A stretch of DNA of 64,000 bases from an uncultured delta proteobacterium (GCA_900079685.1 LT599018.1:2411625-2475624); one strand, 5' to 3'. Shown: positions 31,804 through 44,971, counted from the stretch's first letter. Notes: generated by a model not told the origin, from the sequence alone. Numbers and translations are program-made.

Positions 31804-33174
31804 TCAGCCTTCGGCCGGTTTTTCCGGTTGGGGCTTTTCCGGTTCCGCCCGCTGCACGGCGTCAGCCGCCGCCGCTCGTTGCAGAGTCCCCTGCATTTTT
31901 CCCACCAGCTCTTTGAATTCGGGCATGTCTTTTTTGCTGACCGGCTCGGTTCTGGGGCTGGCAATGGTAAGCGGGTTGATGTAGGTGCCGTCCTTTTTCA
32001 TGCGGAAATCCAGGTGCGGCCCGGTGGAATAGCCCGTGCTGCCCACAAAGCCGATCACTTCGCCCTGGGTGACCTTTTTGCCTTTGTCCAACCCCTTGGC
32101 AAAGCCGGAGAGGTGCAAATACATGGTCTCGTAATTATTGCCGTGGCGCACGGCGATATAGTTCCCGGCGCCCTTGCCCCAGCCCTTGAAGGTCACCACG
32201 CCGTTGCCCACGGATTTGACCGGGGTGCCGGTGGGCGCGGCGTAATCCACGCCGGGATGCGCCCGCCAGACGTTCAGGATGGGATGCAGACGGCTGTTGC
32301 TGAAGGTCGAGGAAATGCGGGTAAAGGACAGCGGCGCTTTGAGGAAGGCCCGTTTCACGCTCTCGCCCTTGCCGTTGTAGTAGTGGGGAATGCCGTCGGC
32401 ATCGCGGTAGCCGTAGGCGTCAAACCGCGAGCCCTGGTTGATGAACTCGGCGGCCAGGATGCGGCCGTACCCCTTGAATTCCCCTTCCCGGAAACGTTTT
32501 TCCACGAGCAGAGTGAAGGAATCGCCGGGGTGGATATCCCGGATGAAGTTGATTTCCCAGGCGAAAATATCCGCCAGGCTGATGGCCAGAACAGGCTGTT
32601 CGCCTGCGTCGTCCACCGCCTGGAAAAGGTGGGATGTGATGGCGCCCTGCACGCGCGCGACAGTGACGTCGTAAACGATGTCCTCGACCGTGGCGGTGAA
32701 CGCGCCGTCCGCGTAGTGCACGATGAGCTTTTTATCCGCGTCTATCTCGTAGGTGAAGGAGACGAACTCCCCCTTGTCGATGGTGATCTCGTACGGCTTC
32801 CCGGCCCGGAGCTTGCGGAGCGAAAAGCAGGCGTCGCAGGCGTCCGCCATGGCCTGTATCTGCGCGGCGGTCAGATACGGCTGCAGTATCCCCCCGGCGG
32901 TTTCCCCTTTCTGGACCGTCTCAATGACGACGAGGGGCCCTTCCGGCTCTGCCGGGGCCTGTTTCGCGGCCTGTTCCGGCCCCTGCAGAGCGGCTCCTTC
33001 GCGCGGGGGCAGGTTCTCTTCCCCGTCCAAAGGACCGCCTTCGGCCCGGCCTGTTTCGAAGGTATGGGAGGGCGGCTGGGAGTACAGATAATATCCGGCC
33101 CAGCTGATGCACAGGACTATGATGACAAGGAACGCAAGCGGCAGAACGGAAAGTCTTTTTTTCGAGGGATCCAT
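31804..33174 (-). CDS. Membrane-anchored M23-family peptidoglycan endopeptidase-like protein
   Basis: A 456-residue protein with one N-terminal membrane segment (SVLPLAFLVIIVLCISWAGYYL), an OapA/LysM-like middle (about 100-290) and a C-terminal lysostaphin-type M23 domain (about 290-410) similar to MepM. The first metal motif is intact (HPGVD, about 305). The second, normally HxH in GPHLHxE, reads GPHLDFRM (about 386), replacing one zinc-ligand histidine by aspartate. It may still bind metal, or act as a non-catalytic activator like EnvC/NlpD. The C-terminal tail is Pro/Glu/Lys-rich. Confidence 0.85.
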   Translation of the reverse strand: MDPSKKRLSVLPLAFLVIIVLCISWAGYYLYSQPPSHTFETGRAEGGPLDGEENLPPREGAALQGPEQAAKQAPAEPEGPLVVIETVQKGETAGGILQPYLTAAQIQAMADACDACFSLRKLRAGKPYEITIDKGEFVSFTYEIDADKKLIVHYADGAFTATVEDIVYDVTVARVQGAITSHLFQAVDDAGEQPVLAISLADIFAWEINFIRDIHPGDSFTLLVEKRFREGEFKGYGRILAAEFINQGSRFDAYGYRDADGIPHYYNGKGESVKRAFLKAPLSFTRISSTFSNSRLHPILNVWRAHPGVDYAAPTGTPVKSVGNGVVTFKGWGKGAGNYIAVRHGNNYETMYLHLSGFAKGLDKGKKVTQGEVIGFVGSTGYSTGPHLDFRMKKDGTYINPLTIASPRTEPVSKKDMPEFKELVGKMQGTLQRAAAADAVQRAEPEKPQPEKPAEG

Positions 33175-33506
33175 GGGTTCGGAGTATACATGGCAATCCG
33201 TCAGTTTTCCAGCAGTAAAATGGTAATTAATTCAAAAGATTAATTCATTATAAAATAATGGACTTTGCTTGAGCCGGAAACGGTTTTGTGCTATAAACAA
33301 CCGGTACCGAGATTGTGGGAATTGCTGAAAATTCCCCGATCAAACCGCCGTTGCCGGGTTCCCCGCCCCGGGTGTTTGCCCGGATGCACGGGCAACGGAT
33401 TTTCCGCTCATACTCGGATACAGCCGGTTATCCCGCCGGCCAAGGGTTTTGTGCGCCCTAAAACGGGAATATCTGTATTTATTATAATTAAAACAATTAG
33501 TTATAT
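33175..33506. other. Region upstream of dnaA
   Basis: 332 bases between the M23 gene and dnaA. It has AT-rich stretches (33216-33265 and 33463-33506), two exact copies of GGTTTTGTGC (33282-33291, 33445-33454) and a hairpin CCGTTGCC/GGCAACGG (33348-33398). Such a region could carry the dnaA promoter and part of the replication origin, but I found no convincing run of TTATCCACA-type DnaA boxes. Confidence 0.4.
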
Positions 33507-34832
33507 ATGGAATTGCCCCTCAACAAACAGCGTATCCGCGATTATCTCCGCACACTGCATTCGGATGCGGACCTTAAGGCATGGTTTGATCCCCTGCACT
33601 TCAGTCTGGCCGAATCCGGCGTTCTTGAGGTCCGTTTTCCGCACGCGCTGTTCTCCCGCTGGTTTGACAAGGAACAGCGGAAACGCTTCGAGCGGGAGTT
33701 GTCCCCTGTTCTCGGGGCCGCTTCCCGCATCGTTTTCACCAAACCCGAAATGGCGCGGAACGGGGCCGCCAAACCCCGCAAGTCCGCGCCGGATGCGTCC
33801 GGTCCGGATGCCGCTCTGGAAATGCTTGGGGAGAATGCGCAATATTCCTTCGACGCCTTCATATACAACAAAAAAAATGAATTCCCCGTGACCATGGCCC
33901 GGGAATTCGCGGCTTCCGTGGCGGACGCGTCCTATGTGCCCTTTATCATTTGCGGCAAGGGAAGCTGCGGCAAAACCCACCTTTTGCGGGCGATCGCCGG
34001 CACCATGGCCGCGCGCCTTCCCGCCGGGGCCGTCTATTGCGCGACTGTCGAGGAAGCCGAAGCCCTGCACAGGGAAAATCCGGTCGCCTTCAAACGGAAA
34101 ATGATGCGGCACAAAGCAATTTTCCTCGACAACGGCCAGAACCTCGCCCTCTACCCGGAGTTGCAGCAGGAGCTTGTGTTTATTGCCGAAAAATTCAAGG
34201 AAAAGAAAAAGCCCCTTGTGATAGCGCTGGATGATTCCACCGATCAATCCGCCCTCAACCCCAGGCTCCGGTCCCGGCTTGAATCCGGCCTTTCGGTCAC
34301 AGTCAAAAAACCCGATCTGGACGTCCGCCTGCGCTACGCCAAAGCCCAGTGCGCCGTTCACCGGGTTCACCTGAAAAAGGAATTGCTGCTCTCCATCGCG
34401 CAGCGGTTTCACGCGCTCCCGACCATCCAGGGCATCATCCTCAAGGCTTCGGCGTTTTTGCAGAACACCGCGAAAGCCCTGACCGAGGCGGACATGGAAA
34501 AACTCCTGGCCGGAACGGACGCCCTGACCGGGAAACGCCCGACCCCCCAAGCCATCATCAACCAGGTGGCGGAGAATTTTGCCCTTTCCCCGGAAGACAT
34601 CACCGGCAACGACCGCCGCGCGGAAGCCGTGCGCGCGCGCCAGATTGCCATGTATCTTTGCCGGGAGCTGTTAGGCACACCCTACTCATCCCTGGGCGCG
34701 TATTTTAACGGCAAAAACCATGCTACTATCATCTATGCCCATAAAAAAATTGAAAAACTTGTCAAAAGCGACAAAGATACGAACAAATTCGTCGCTAAAA
34801 TACGGAAGAAGTTCCTAACCGCATCCAGTTAG
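33507..34832 (+). CDS. dnaA: Divergent chromosomal replication initiator DnaA
   Basis: A 441-residue DnaA-like AAA+ protein. Domain I is short (1-85). Walker A reads GKGSCGKTHLL (about 149-159), where DnaA usually has GGVGLGKTHLL. Walker B is AIFLDNGQN (about 204-212), so the second acidic residue of the usual LxIDDxQ motif is asparagine. Domain IV (about 365-415) keeps the DNA-binding helix VRARQIAMYLCRELL and NGKNHATIIYAH in place of GRDHTTVxHA. The order dnaA-dnaN-gyrB-gyrA supports the identity, but this copy is atypical. No good ribosome-binding site precedes the ATG. Confidence 0.87.
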   Translation: MELPLNKQRIRDYLRTLHSDADLKAWFDPLHFSLAESGVLEVRFPHALFSRWFDKEQRKRFERELSPVLGAASRIVFTKPEMARNGAAKPRKSAPDASGPDAALEMLGENAQYSFDAFIYNKKNEFPVTMAREFAASVADASYVPFIICGKGSCGKTHLLRAIAGTMAARLPAGAVYCATVEEAEALHRENPVAFKRKMMRHKAIFLDNGQNLALYPELQQELVFIAEKFKEKKKPLVIALDDSTDQSALNPRLRSRLESGLSVTVKKPDLDVRLRYAKAQCAVHRVHLKKELLLSIAQRFHALPTIQGIILKASAFLQNTAKALTEADMEKLLAGTDALTGKRPTPQAIINQVAENFALSPEDITGNDRRAEAVRARQIAMYLCRELLGTPYSSLGAYFNGKNHATIIYAHKKIEKLVKSDKDTNKFVAKIRKKFLTASS

Positions 34833-34931
34833 GCAACCCATGTTCCTAACCAAAACCGCAATTCCGGTTGCTGATACTTGCGAAATTACTTTTTGTATTA
34901 ACAAATTCACTACCTTGACAACGTTAGGAAC
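34811..34931. promoter_or_regulatory. Repeated GTTAGGAAC sites in the dnaA-dnaN gap
   Basis: The nonamer GTTAGGAAC occurs at 34923-34931 and, inverted, at 34811-34819 (inside the end of dnaA) and 34842-34850; a one-mismatch copy (GTTAGGCAA) is at 34828-34836. The copy at 34923 lies just behind TTGACA (34915-34920), a probable -35 box for dnaN, so a bound protein would overlap the promoter. The factor is unknown. Confidence 0.5.
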
Positions 34932-34969
34932 AAAGTAACAGACCCTACTACCACAACAAGGATTTATGT

Positions 34970-38553
<3,584 letters not shown>

Positions 38554-38591
38554 AGAAAAGAGCACACTTCCCCTTACCCCCTAATGGGGTC

Positions 38592-38634
38592 CAGAGGGTC
38601 ACCCCCTGGCGGGGCGCAGGGGCGGAGCCCCGCC
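38592..38634 (+). repeat. GC-rich hairpins between gyrB and gyrA
   Basis: CCAGAGGGT/ACCCCCTGG and GGCGGGGC (38608-38615)/GCCCCGCC (38627-38634) form two adjacent stems in the 110-base gap. No T-run follows. They resemble a dispersed GC-rich repeat and could attenuate gyrA or stabilise the gyrB message. Confidence 0.55.
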
Positions 38635-38663
38635 CGCCGGAGGCATAGTAAAAAGAGGTCCAT

Positions 38664-41132
38664 GTGTCTGAAGTACAACAGCCGGAAAAGCAGCAAGAAC
38701 AGATAAGTATCGAGAAAGAGTTACGGAAATCGTACCTGGAATATTCGTTGTCCGTGATTATCGGGCGGGCCATTCCGGACGTGCGGGACGGGATGAAGCC
38801 GGTGCACCGGCGCATTATGTTCGCCCAGCACGAGTTGGGCAACGGGTACACCAGGCCGCCCAAGAAATCCGCCCGCGTGGTCGGGGACGTTATCGGTAAG
38901 TACCACCCGCACGGAGACTCGGCGGTGTACGACGCGCTGGTCCGCATGGCCCAGGAATTTTCCATGCGCGACGTGCTGGTGGAAGGCCAGGGCAACTTCG
39001 GCTCCATCGACGGCGACTCGGCGGCGGCCATGCGGTACACGGAAGTGCGCATGTCCCGCCTGGCGGCGGAGTTTTTGAACGACATCGACAAAGAGACGGT
39101 CGATTTCCGCCCCAACTACGACAATACGCTCCTGGAACCGGAAGTTCTGCCCACCAAGGTGCCGAACCTGCTCCTCAACGGCTCTTCCGGTATTGCGGTC
39201 GGCATGGCGACGAACATCCCGCCCCACAACCTGGGCGAACTGTGCGACGGCCTCTTGATGATCCTGGAAGATCCGGGCTGCACGGTGACGGACCTCTTGA
39301 GCTGCGTCAAAGGGCCGGATTTCCCGACCGGCGGCATGATCTACGCGGGCCAGGGCATGCAGGATGCCTACAAGACCGGCCGCGGCTCGGTGAAGATCCG
39401 GGGCAAGGTCGAGGTGGAAACCCGCAAAAAAGGCGGGGAAGCCATTGTCATCCGGGAAATTCCGTATGCTTTGAACAAGTCCAGCCTGGTCAAGAAAATC
39501 GCGGACCTGATTAACGAAAAACGTATCGACGGCGTGGCCGACCTGCGGGACGAATCCGACCGCAAAGGCATCCGGATCGTGCTGGATCTGAAGCGCGGGA
39601 CCATTCCGGACATCGTCATCAATACCTTATTCAAGTATACGCCGCTGGAAACGTCCTTCGGTTTCAACATGCTGGCGGTGGCCGGCGGCAAACCGCAATT
39701 GATGACGCTGAAAACCGCGCTCGCGGCCTTTATCGAGCACCGGCGCGAAGTGGTTATCCGCAGGACGCGCTACGATTTGAAAAAATCCGAGGCCCGGGCC
39801 CATATCCTGGAAGGCCTCAGGATCGCGCTGGACAACATCGACGAAGTGGTCCGCCTGATCCGCGAATCCAAGACCCCCCAGGACGCCAAAGAACGGCTGA
39901 TGGCCGCCTTCGGGTTGTCGGAAATCCAGTCCCAGGCCATTCTGGACATGCGGTTGCAACGCCTGACCAACCTGGAACACGAAAAACTGCTGGAAGAATA
40001 CCGCGAACTGCTCAAGTTCATCGAGTACCTCAAATCCATCCTGGAAAACGAGGAAGTCTTGCGGAACGTTCTGCGGGAAGAAACCGAAGAGCTGAAAAAG
40101 ACCTTTGCCACGCCCCGCCGCACGGAAATCGTGACGGACGACCTGGAAGGCATCGATATCGAGGACCTCATCCCGGACGAGGACGTGGTGATAACCCTGT
40201 CCCGGCGCGGGTACATCAAGCGCACGACCCTGGACAACTACCACCAGCAGAAACGCGGCGGCAAGGGCGTTGCCGGGGTCCATACCGGTGAAGACGACTT
40301 TGTGCAGGAGTTTCTGACGACAACCAACCACCAGTTCCTCCTGCTGTTCACCAACAAGGGCCGCATGCACCAGCTCAAGGTGCACCAGGTTCCCGAAGGC
40401 AGCCGCACGGCCAAGGGCGCGCATGTGGCCAACCTCCTGTCTCTGGACAAGGAGGAATGGGTCACCACGGTCCTGACCATCCGGGAATTCACGGACGACC
40501 GCTTCTTCCTCTTCGTGACCAAGCGGGGCATGATAAAACGCTCGGCCGCATCCCTGTACGCCAAGTGCCGCAAGACCGGCATGATAGCCGTGGGCCTGCG
40601 CGACGACGACGAACTGATCGCGGTCCGCGAGGTGAACGAAACCTGCAACATCGTGCTCACGACCAAACACGGCCTTGCCATCCGCTTCCAGGGGAACGAG
40701 GCCCGGCCCATGGGCCGGGGCGCCACGGGCGTCAAGGGCATCGCCCTGCGCGGGGACGACGCGGTGGTCGCCTGCGTGGTGGTCCTGGAAGGCCTTGACC
40801 CGGAAATCATGACCGTGTCCCGCAACGGCTACGGCAAACGGACGAAACTGGAGCTCTATCGCGTACAGTCGCGCGGCGGTAAAGGCATCATCAACTTCAA
40901 GGTCACGCCCAAAACCGGCGAGGTTATCGGCGCGATGACCGTCGCGGAGAACGACGCCCTTATCCTCCTGACTTCCACCAACAAGATCATCCGTATCGCG
41001 GTGGACGACGTGCGGAGCGTCGGCAGGGCAACCCAGGGTGTGCGCCTGGTGGCGCTGGATGACGAAGGCTTTGTGGTCGGCTTTGACCGCATTGACGATA
41101 CCAACGGCGACGGCGCCCCGGTCCAGGAATAA
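38664..41132 (+). CDS. gyrA: DNA gyrase subunit A
   Basis: An 822-residue breakage-reunion subunit. The catalytic tyrosine is in [11 protein letters not shown]. The quinolone-determining region [17 protein letters not shown] keeps the serine and aspartate corresponding to E. coli S83 and D87. The GyrA-box in the C-terminal wrapping domain reads QKRGGKG. The start is GTG at 38664 with AGAGGT upstream; an ATG two bases earlier is out of frame. Confidence 0.97.
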   Translation: MSEVQQPEKQQEQISIEKELRKSYLEYSLSVIIGRAIPDVRDGMKPVHRRIMFAQHELGNGYTRPPKKSARVVGDVIGKYHPHGDSAVYDALVRMAQEFSMRDVLVEGQGNFGSIDGDSAAAMRYTEVRMSRLAAEFLNDIDKETVDFRPNYDNTLLEPEVLPTKVPNLLLNGSSGIAVGMATNIPPHNLGELCDGLLMILEDPGCTVTDLLSCVKGPDFPTGGMIYAGQGMQDAYKTGRGSVKIRGKVEVETRKKGGEAIVIREIPYALNKSSLVKKIADLINEKRIDGVADLRDESDRKGIRIVLDLKRGTIPDIVINTLFKYTPLETSFGFNMLAVAGGKPQLMTLKTALAAFIEHRREVVIRRTRYDLKKSEARAHILEGLRIALDNIDEVVRLIRESKTPQDAKERLMAAFGLSEIQSQAILDMRLQRLTNLEHEKLLEEYRELLKFIEYLKSILENEEVLRNVLREETEELKKTFATPRRTEIVTDDLEGIDIEDLIPDEDVVITLSRRGYIKRTTLDNYHQQKRGGKGVAGVHTGEDDFVQEFLTTTNHQFLLLFTNKGRMHQLKVHQVPEGSRTAKGAHVANLLSLDKEEWVTTVLTIREFTDDRFFLFVTKRGMIKRSAASLYAKCRKTGMIAVGLRDDDELIAVREVNETCNIVLTTKHGLAIRFQGNEARPMGRGATGVKGIALRGDDAVVACVVVLEGLDPEIMTVSRNGYGKRTKLELYRVQSRGGKGIINFKVTPKTGEVIGAMTVAENDALILLTSTNKIIRIAVDDVRSVGRATQGVRLVALDDEGFVVGFDRIDDTNGDGAPVQE

Positions 41133-41152
41133 CCCGCGCGGGAATGGTTGCG

Positions 41153-41986
41153 ATGAAAAGACGCTTACCGGTAATTATCTTTTTTCTCGGCCTTGCGGCA
41201 GCTCTTCCCGGCTGCCTTGAGGCCGAGAAAAAAGCGCCTTCCGACCTGGAGGACGCGCGCCACGCCATGATGACGCGGGATTACCTGGAAGCGGAAAAGA
41301 GCTTCGAGCGCTACCTCCGGCGCAGCCCCCAGGGCGCGGACCGCTGGGAGGTCTGGAACAGCCTGGTGGATTTGGCGTTAAGCGTGCGGAACGACCGCAA
41401 GGCCGCCATCGAGCTGTTGGAAGCCATGCTCATCGAATATGCGGAAGCCCCGGCCCGGAAGCGGGTTATCAGTTCCCAGCTCGCGGAGCAGTACCGGATT
41501 GTGCGCAATTACGAGCGGGCGCTTACCCTTTGGTCCGGCATCGCGGACGACAAGAACGCGGACGTGGTCGAGCGGGCGCGGGCCTGCCGCAACCTTGCCG
41601 GCATTTATCTGCGGCGGCTGGAATTCGAACTTGCCAAGGAATCGCTCGACTACTGCCTGGCCCTGGACATTCCGGATACCGTCCGGGCCGACTGCCTGTA
41701 CGATCTTGCCCAGACCTACGTGGGTACCGGCGACCTTGACCAGGCCATCACGCATTTCCGGCAGGTGCTGGCGCTCGGCAACATTCCCGGCTCCACGCGC
41801 ACCCTGACGGTCTTCATGCTGGCCGATACCCTGGACCAGAAAGGCCTGAACGCCGAGGCCCTGAAACTGTTCACCAGCATCAGCGACGATTACCCCAACC
41901 CCAAGGTTGTGGCGCAGCGCATCGCCTTTTTGAAGAACAAAAAGAAAACCCCTGCCGCCCAGGCTGCTCCCGAGGGGAGAAAGTAA
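41153..41986 (+). CDS. TPR-repeat lipoprotein
   Basis: A 277-residue lipoprotein (signal LPVIIFFLGLAAALPGC with lipobox LPGC) followed by helical tetratricopeptide-type repeats, for example DYLEAEKSFERYLRRSP, LEFELAKESLDYCLALD and GDLDQAITHFRQVLAL. TPR proteins are scaffolds for protein complexes; this one should face the periplasm or be in the outer membrane. ATG 41153 is preferred over 41144 because of the GGGA spacing. It follows gyrA by 20 bases and probably shares its transcript, ending at the terminator at 42188-42216. Confidence 0.8.
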   Translation: MKRRLPVIIFFLGLAAALPGCLEAEKKAPSDLEDARHAMMTRDYLEAEKSFERYLRRSPQGADRWEVWNSLVDLALSVRNDRKAAIELLEAMLIEYAEAPARKRVISSQLAEQYRIVRNYERALTLWSGIADDKNADVVERARACRNLAGIYLRRLEFELAKESLDYCLALDIPDTVRADCLYDLAQTYVGTGDLDQAITHFRQVLALGNIPGSTRTLTVFMLADTLDQKGLNAEALKLFTSISDDYPNPKVVAQRIAFLKNKKKTPAAQAAPEGRK

Positions 41987-42001
41987 GACGCCGCGCGCAC
42001 C

Positions 42002-42170
42002 ATAAAGACATCTGGATTCCCGCTTTCGCGGGAATGACGGATTGCTTTATGTGAGTGCGGCACAAGCATTTTTTCATCAGGACGTCATCCCCGCGCAGGA
42101 CCTTTAGCCGTAGGCGAGTCTTCGAGCCGTATGGATAAAGAGAGCAAAGATGGGGATCCAGTGTCTTTGG
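42002..42170. repeat. Pair of REP-like GTCATTCCCGCG repeats
   Basis: On the minus strand 42002-42040 reads GTCATTCCCGCG-AAAG-CGGGAATCC followed by AGATGTCTTTATG, a hairpin repeat common in many proteobacterial genomes. A second unit at about 42083-42165 has GTCATCCCCGCG and, 60 bases on, GGGGATCCAGTGTCTTT in the opposite orientation. Together they fill most of the gene-free stretch 41987-42299. Confidence 0.65.
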
Positions 42171-42187
42171 ACGTTGCCGACAACCCC

Positions 42188-42216
42188 GGCCCGCCTTCCG
42201 GCGGGCCTTTTCCTTT
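42188..42216 (+). terminator. Terminator after the gyrA/TPR transcript
   Basis: GGCCCGCC-TTCC-GGCGGGCC followed by TTTTCCTTT. Confidence 0.88.
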
Positions 42217-42299
42217 ACCCGGAGAGGAGAAGAGGGTAAGCTTCCGCATCCTGTTTATTCCATCCTTTACCCGCTGTAACGACGAACCAGGAGAGCACC

Positions 42300-43322
42300 G
42301 TGACTATTCAGGAAATTCGCAGCAAGGCGCGCGAGCGCGTGAAAACCCGTTGCCGGGTCTGCCCGGTGTGTGACGGCAAAGCCTGCGCCGGAGAAGTTCC
42401 GGGCATGGGCGGCATCGGAACCGGCATGGGCTTCCGCAACAACGTAACCGCTCTGGCTTCCTGGCGGCTGAACATGCGCGTGCTGCACGACGCCAACAGC
42501 CCGGATACCGGGTTGGAACTTTGGGGCCGCAAGCTTTCCCTGCCGGTTTTCGCGGCGCCCGTGGGCACGGTCGGCCGCAACCTCGGCAGCGGCATGCCGG
42601 ACGAGGAATATGTCGGCCACCTGATACACGGCTGCGTTGCGGCCGGAACGCTTGCCAGCACCGGCGACGTGCCGGATATCGAAATGTTCCGCAAATTCAT
42701 GGCCCAGGTGAAGGGGCGCGGTAAATCCGTTGTGCCGTTCATCAAACCGTGGAACAAAGACGCGGTTGCCGCGCGCTTCGACGTTGCGCGGGAAGCCGGC
42801 TGCGACATCTGCGGCATGGATGTGGACGCCGCCGGGCTGACCATTTTGCGCACCCTTGCCGCGCCCGTTTCCGTCAAAACGCCGGGGGAACTGGCGGAAA
42901 TCATTGCGCTCGCCCACCAGCGCGGTATGAAGTTTATCGTCAAGGGCATCATGACCGTTGACGAAGCCGAGGCCGCTGCCGAGGCCGGGGCGGACGCGAT
43001 TATCGTCTCCAACCACGGCGGCCGGGTGCTGGACTGGACCCCCGGAACCGCCGAGGTTCTGCCGGAAATAGCGGAAACCGTGGGCGACCGCACCGTGGTC
43101 ATGGTGGACGGCGGCATCCGCACCGGCGCGGACGTGCTGAAAGTTCTGGCGCTCGGCGCGAAAGCCGCGCTCATCTGCCGCCCGGTGGCGGTCATGCTCC
43201 ACGGCGACGAGGAAGGGGGCGTGCCGGCCTATTTCGCCGGCATCCAGGACGAACTGGCCCAGGCCATGCGCCTGACCGGCTGTCACGATTTGGCGTCCAT
43301 CGACGCCAACGTGGTGTGTTGA
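42300..43322 (+). CDS. FMN-dependent alpha-hydroxy-acid dehydrogenase-like protein with N-terminal Cys cluster
   Basis: A 340-residue TIM-barrel flavoprotein of the lactate/glycolate oxidase family. It has FAAPVGTVGR, the substrate/FMN lysine in KFIVKGIMT, the catalytic-histidine motif SNHGGRVLDW and VDGGIRTGADVLKVLALGA. It is shorter than typical 2-hydroxy-acid oxidases (about 350-390). The N-terminus carries CRVCPVCDGKAC, a four-cysteine arrangement that could hold a metal or Fe-S centre and is not part of the standard fold. The start is GTG with AGGAGA upstream. The substrate is unknown. Confidence 0.8.
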   Translation: MTIQEIRSKARERVKTRCRVCPVCDGKACAGEVPGMGGIGTGMGFRNNVTALASWRLNMRVLHDANSPDTGLELWGRKLSLPVFAAPVGTVGRNLGSGMPDEEYVGHLIHGCVAAGTLASTGDVPDIEMFRKFMAQVKGRGKSVVPFIKPWNKDAVAARFDVAREAGCDICGMDVDAAGLTILRTLAAPVSVKTPGELAEIIALAHQRGMKFIVKGIMTVDEAEAAAEAGADAIIVSNHGGRVLDWTPGTAEVLPEIAETVGDRTVVMVDGGIRTGADVLKVLALGAKAALICRPVAVMLHGDEEGGVPAYFAGIQDELAQAMRLTGCHDLASIDANVVC

Positions 43323-43367
43323 TGTTCCCGGCAGGGGCGAATTCCCTGCCCGCAAAAGGTAAACGTC

Positions 43368-44216
43368 ATGTGGGATAAAGCCGCGGCGGAACGATACGAA
43401 GCCTGGTACGCGACCCCTCGCGGATCGTTCGCTCTCGCGCGCGAGCAACGCCTGATGGCGGACATGATCTCCCCCTGGCAGCGGCGCAACCACACGCTCC
43501 TGGAAATCGGCTGCGGCGCGGGCCATTTTCTGGAAATGTTCTACGACGGCGGCTTTGACGTCACAGGCGTGGACAACAGCGAAGCCATGCTGGAAAAAGC
43601 GCGGGAGCGCATGGGGTGCAGGGCCTCCCTGCGGCTCAGCGATGCCGCGCACCTGCCCTTTGACGACGGCGATTTTGACTACGTTGCCGTCATCACGGCC
43701 CTGGAGTGCATGGAAGACCCCAGGGCCGCGCTGGCCGAAGCCTTCCGCGTGGCCCAGCGCGGGGTCGTTATCGCCTACCTCAATTCCTGGTCCATCTACC
43801 AGCAGGAACAGCGCCTTAACCGGGTTTGGCGGCGTTTCCGCCACGCCATGGCCGTGCGCGAGGCGGAACGGACGGGCACGCCCCTGCCCGAGCCGGGCCG
43901 GCAGCGCGCCCGCGATTCCCGCTGGTTCAACCTTTTCAGCATCTGGCGGCTTGTTCAGGAAGTGTCCGGTAAGCGCCCATCCGCGTTCCGCTCCACCTTG
44001 TTTTCCCCGTCGTTCTGGTGGCGGGGGGTGAAGCCGTTTTCCCTGTCCTGGGCGCATTTGCTGCCCTTTGGGGCGGTGTCCGTGGTGCGGGCGGACCTTA
44101 TGCCCGTGGCCGCCACGACCACGCTTATCCGCACGCCCGAAATGGCGCGGGCGGCGCGGGCGGCCCGCGCCACGGCCGGCGTCGTCACCATGGACAGTTC
44201 CCCCAAGACCATGTAA
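43368..44216 (+). CDS. Class I SAM-dependent methyltransferase
   Basis: A 282-residue protein whose first 150 residues form a Rossmann methyltransferase: motif I LLEIGCGAGHFLEMF, the acidic residue in VTGVDNSEAMLEKA, SDAAHLPFDDGDFDYV and a motif IV/post-I region ITALECMED. The C-terminal 120 residues are basic and not recognised. AAAAGG precedes the ATG. It follows the flavoprotein gene by 45 bases, so co-transcription is likely. The methyl acceptor, probably a small molecule such as a quinone or lipid, cannot be told. Confidence 0.83.
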   Translation: MWDKAAAERYEAWYATPRGSFALAREQRLMADMISPWQRRNHTLLEIGCGAGHFLEMFYDGGFDVTGVDNSEAMLEKARERMGCRASLRLSDAAHLPFDDGDFDYVAVITALECMEDPRAALAEAFRVAQRGVVIAYLNSWSIYQQEQRLNRVWRRFRHAMAVREAERTGTPLPEPGRQRARDSRWFNLFSIWRLVQEVSGKRPSAFRSTLFSPSFWWRGVKPFSLSWAHLLPFGAVSVVRADLMPVAATTTLIRTPEMARAARAARATAGVVTMDSSPKTM

Positions 44217-44350
44217 GGTCACGAGGCTTATAAAACACGGGTGATGCGGCAAGGCGTCGCGAATGGCTCCTTGCGGCGTTTTGCGCGTGGCATGTTCCGG
44301 GATTCGGATTTCGGCGGCCTTACCCGCCAGATCGAAAATATGGAGATACC

Positions 44351-44971
44351 ATGAAAAAAGGGTCCAAATCGTTGTCGCTGGTGCTGATGGGGTCTTTGAC
44401 CGTGGCCATGGGGGGGTGCGGGTCGGAGGACAACACGGAGGAATTCCGCGCGTACCAGTCCATTAATGATTGCGTCAAAGAGCAGATTTTCACCCAGCAG
44501 GAATGCCGGGACATGGCCATCGCGGCCGTTCGCCAGAACCCCCAGTTCGCGGACAAGGCCGAGTGCGAGCGCGAGTTCGGCGAAGGCAACTGTGAACAGG
44601 CCCAGCTGGCCCAGAACGGCCAGAACGTTCAGGGCGAGCGCCAGGGGTCGTCCTGGATGCCGCTTATCGCCGGGTACATGGTGGGCCGCTACCTCGGCGG
44701 CGGCAGCATGATGCAGGGTTCGCAGCCCTTGTACAAGCAGCCCCAGGCCGCCGCCCCGCAGCAGAGCACCACCGGCGCGAGGCCCTCCGGCGGGTTTGCG
44801 GGCTCCTTCCGCACGCTCGGCGGCGGCACGATCCAGGCCGACGCCAAGGGCGTTGTCAATAACCCGCCCCAGTCCGTCCGCCAGGGCTTTGCCAAGACCG
44901 CCAAGCCTTACGTGGGCCGGGCCGGTTCCGGGTCCCGCGGCGGGTTTGCCGGCGGGAGCTCCGGCTCGTGA
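44351..44971 (+). CDS. YgiB-like (DUF1190) lipoprotein
   Basis: A 206-residue lipoprotein-like protein (signal LSLVLMGSLTVAMGGC) with the DUF1190/YgiB pattern: SINDCVKEQIFTQQECRDMA with spaced cysteines, a glycine-rich MVGRYLGGG stretch, and a Gly/Ser-rich end SGSRGGFAGGSSGS. Its function is unknown; YgiB is always paired with the ATP-grasp protein YgiC, as here (four-base overlap with the next gene). Confidence 0.83.
   Translation: MKKGSKSLSLVLMGSLTVAMGGCGSEDNTEEFRAYQSINDCVKEQIFTQQECRDMAIAAVRQNPQFADKAECEREFGEGNCEQAQLAQNGQNVQGERQGSSWMPLIAGYMVGRYLGGGSMMQGSQPLYKQPQAAAPQQSTTGARPSGGFAGSFRTLGGGTIQADAKGVVNNPPQSVRQGFAKTAKPYVGRAGSGSRGGFAGGSSGS

Noticed and set aside
33175-33506. A defined oriC with DnaA boxes
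   Set aside because: The locus and AT-rich stretches are suggestive, but no clear cluster of standard DnaA boxes could be found by eye.
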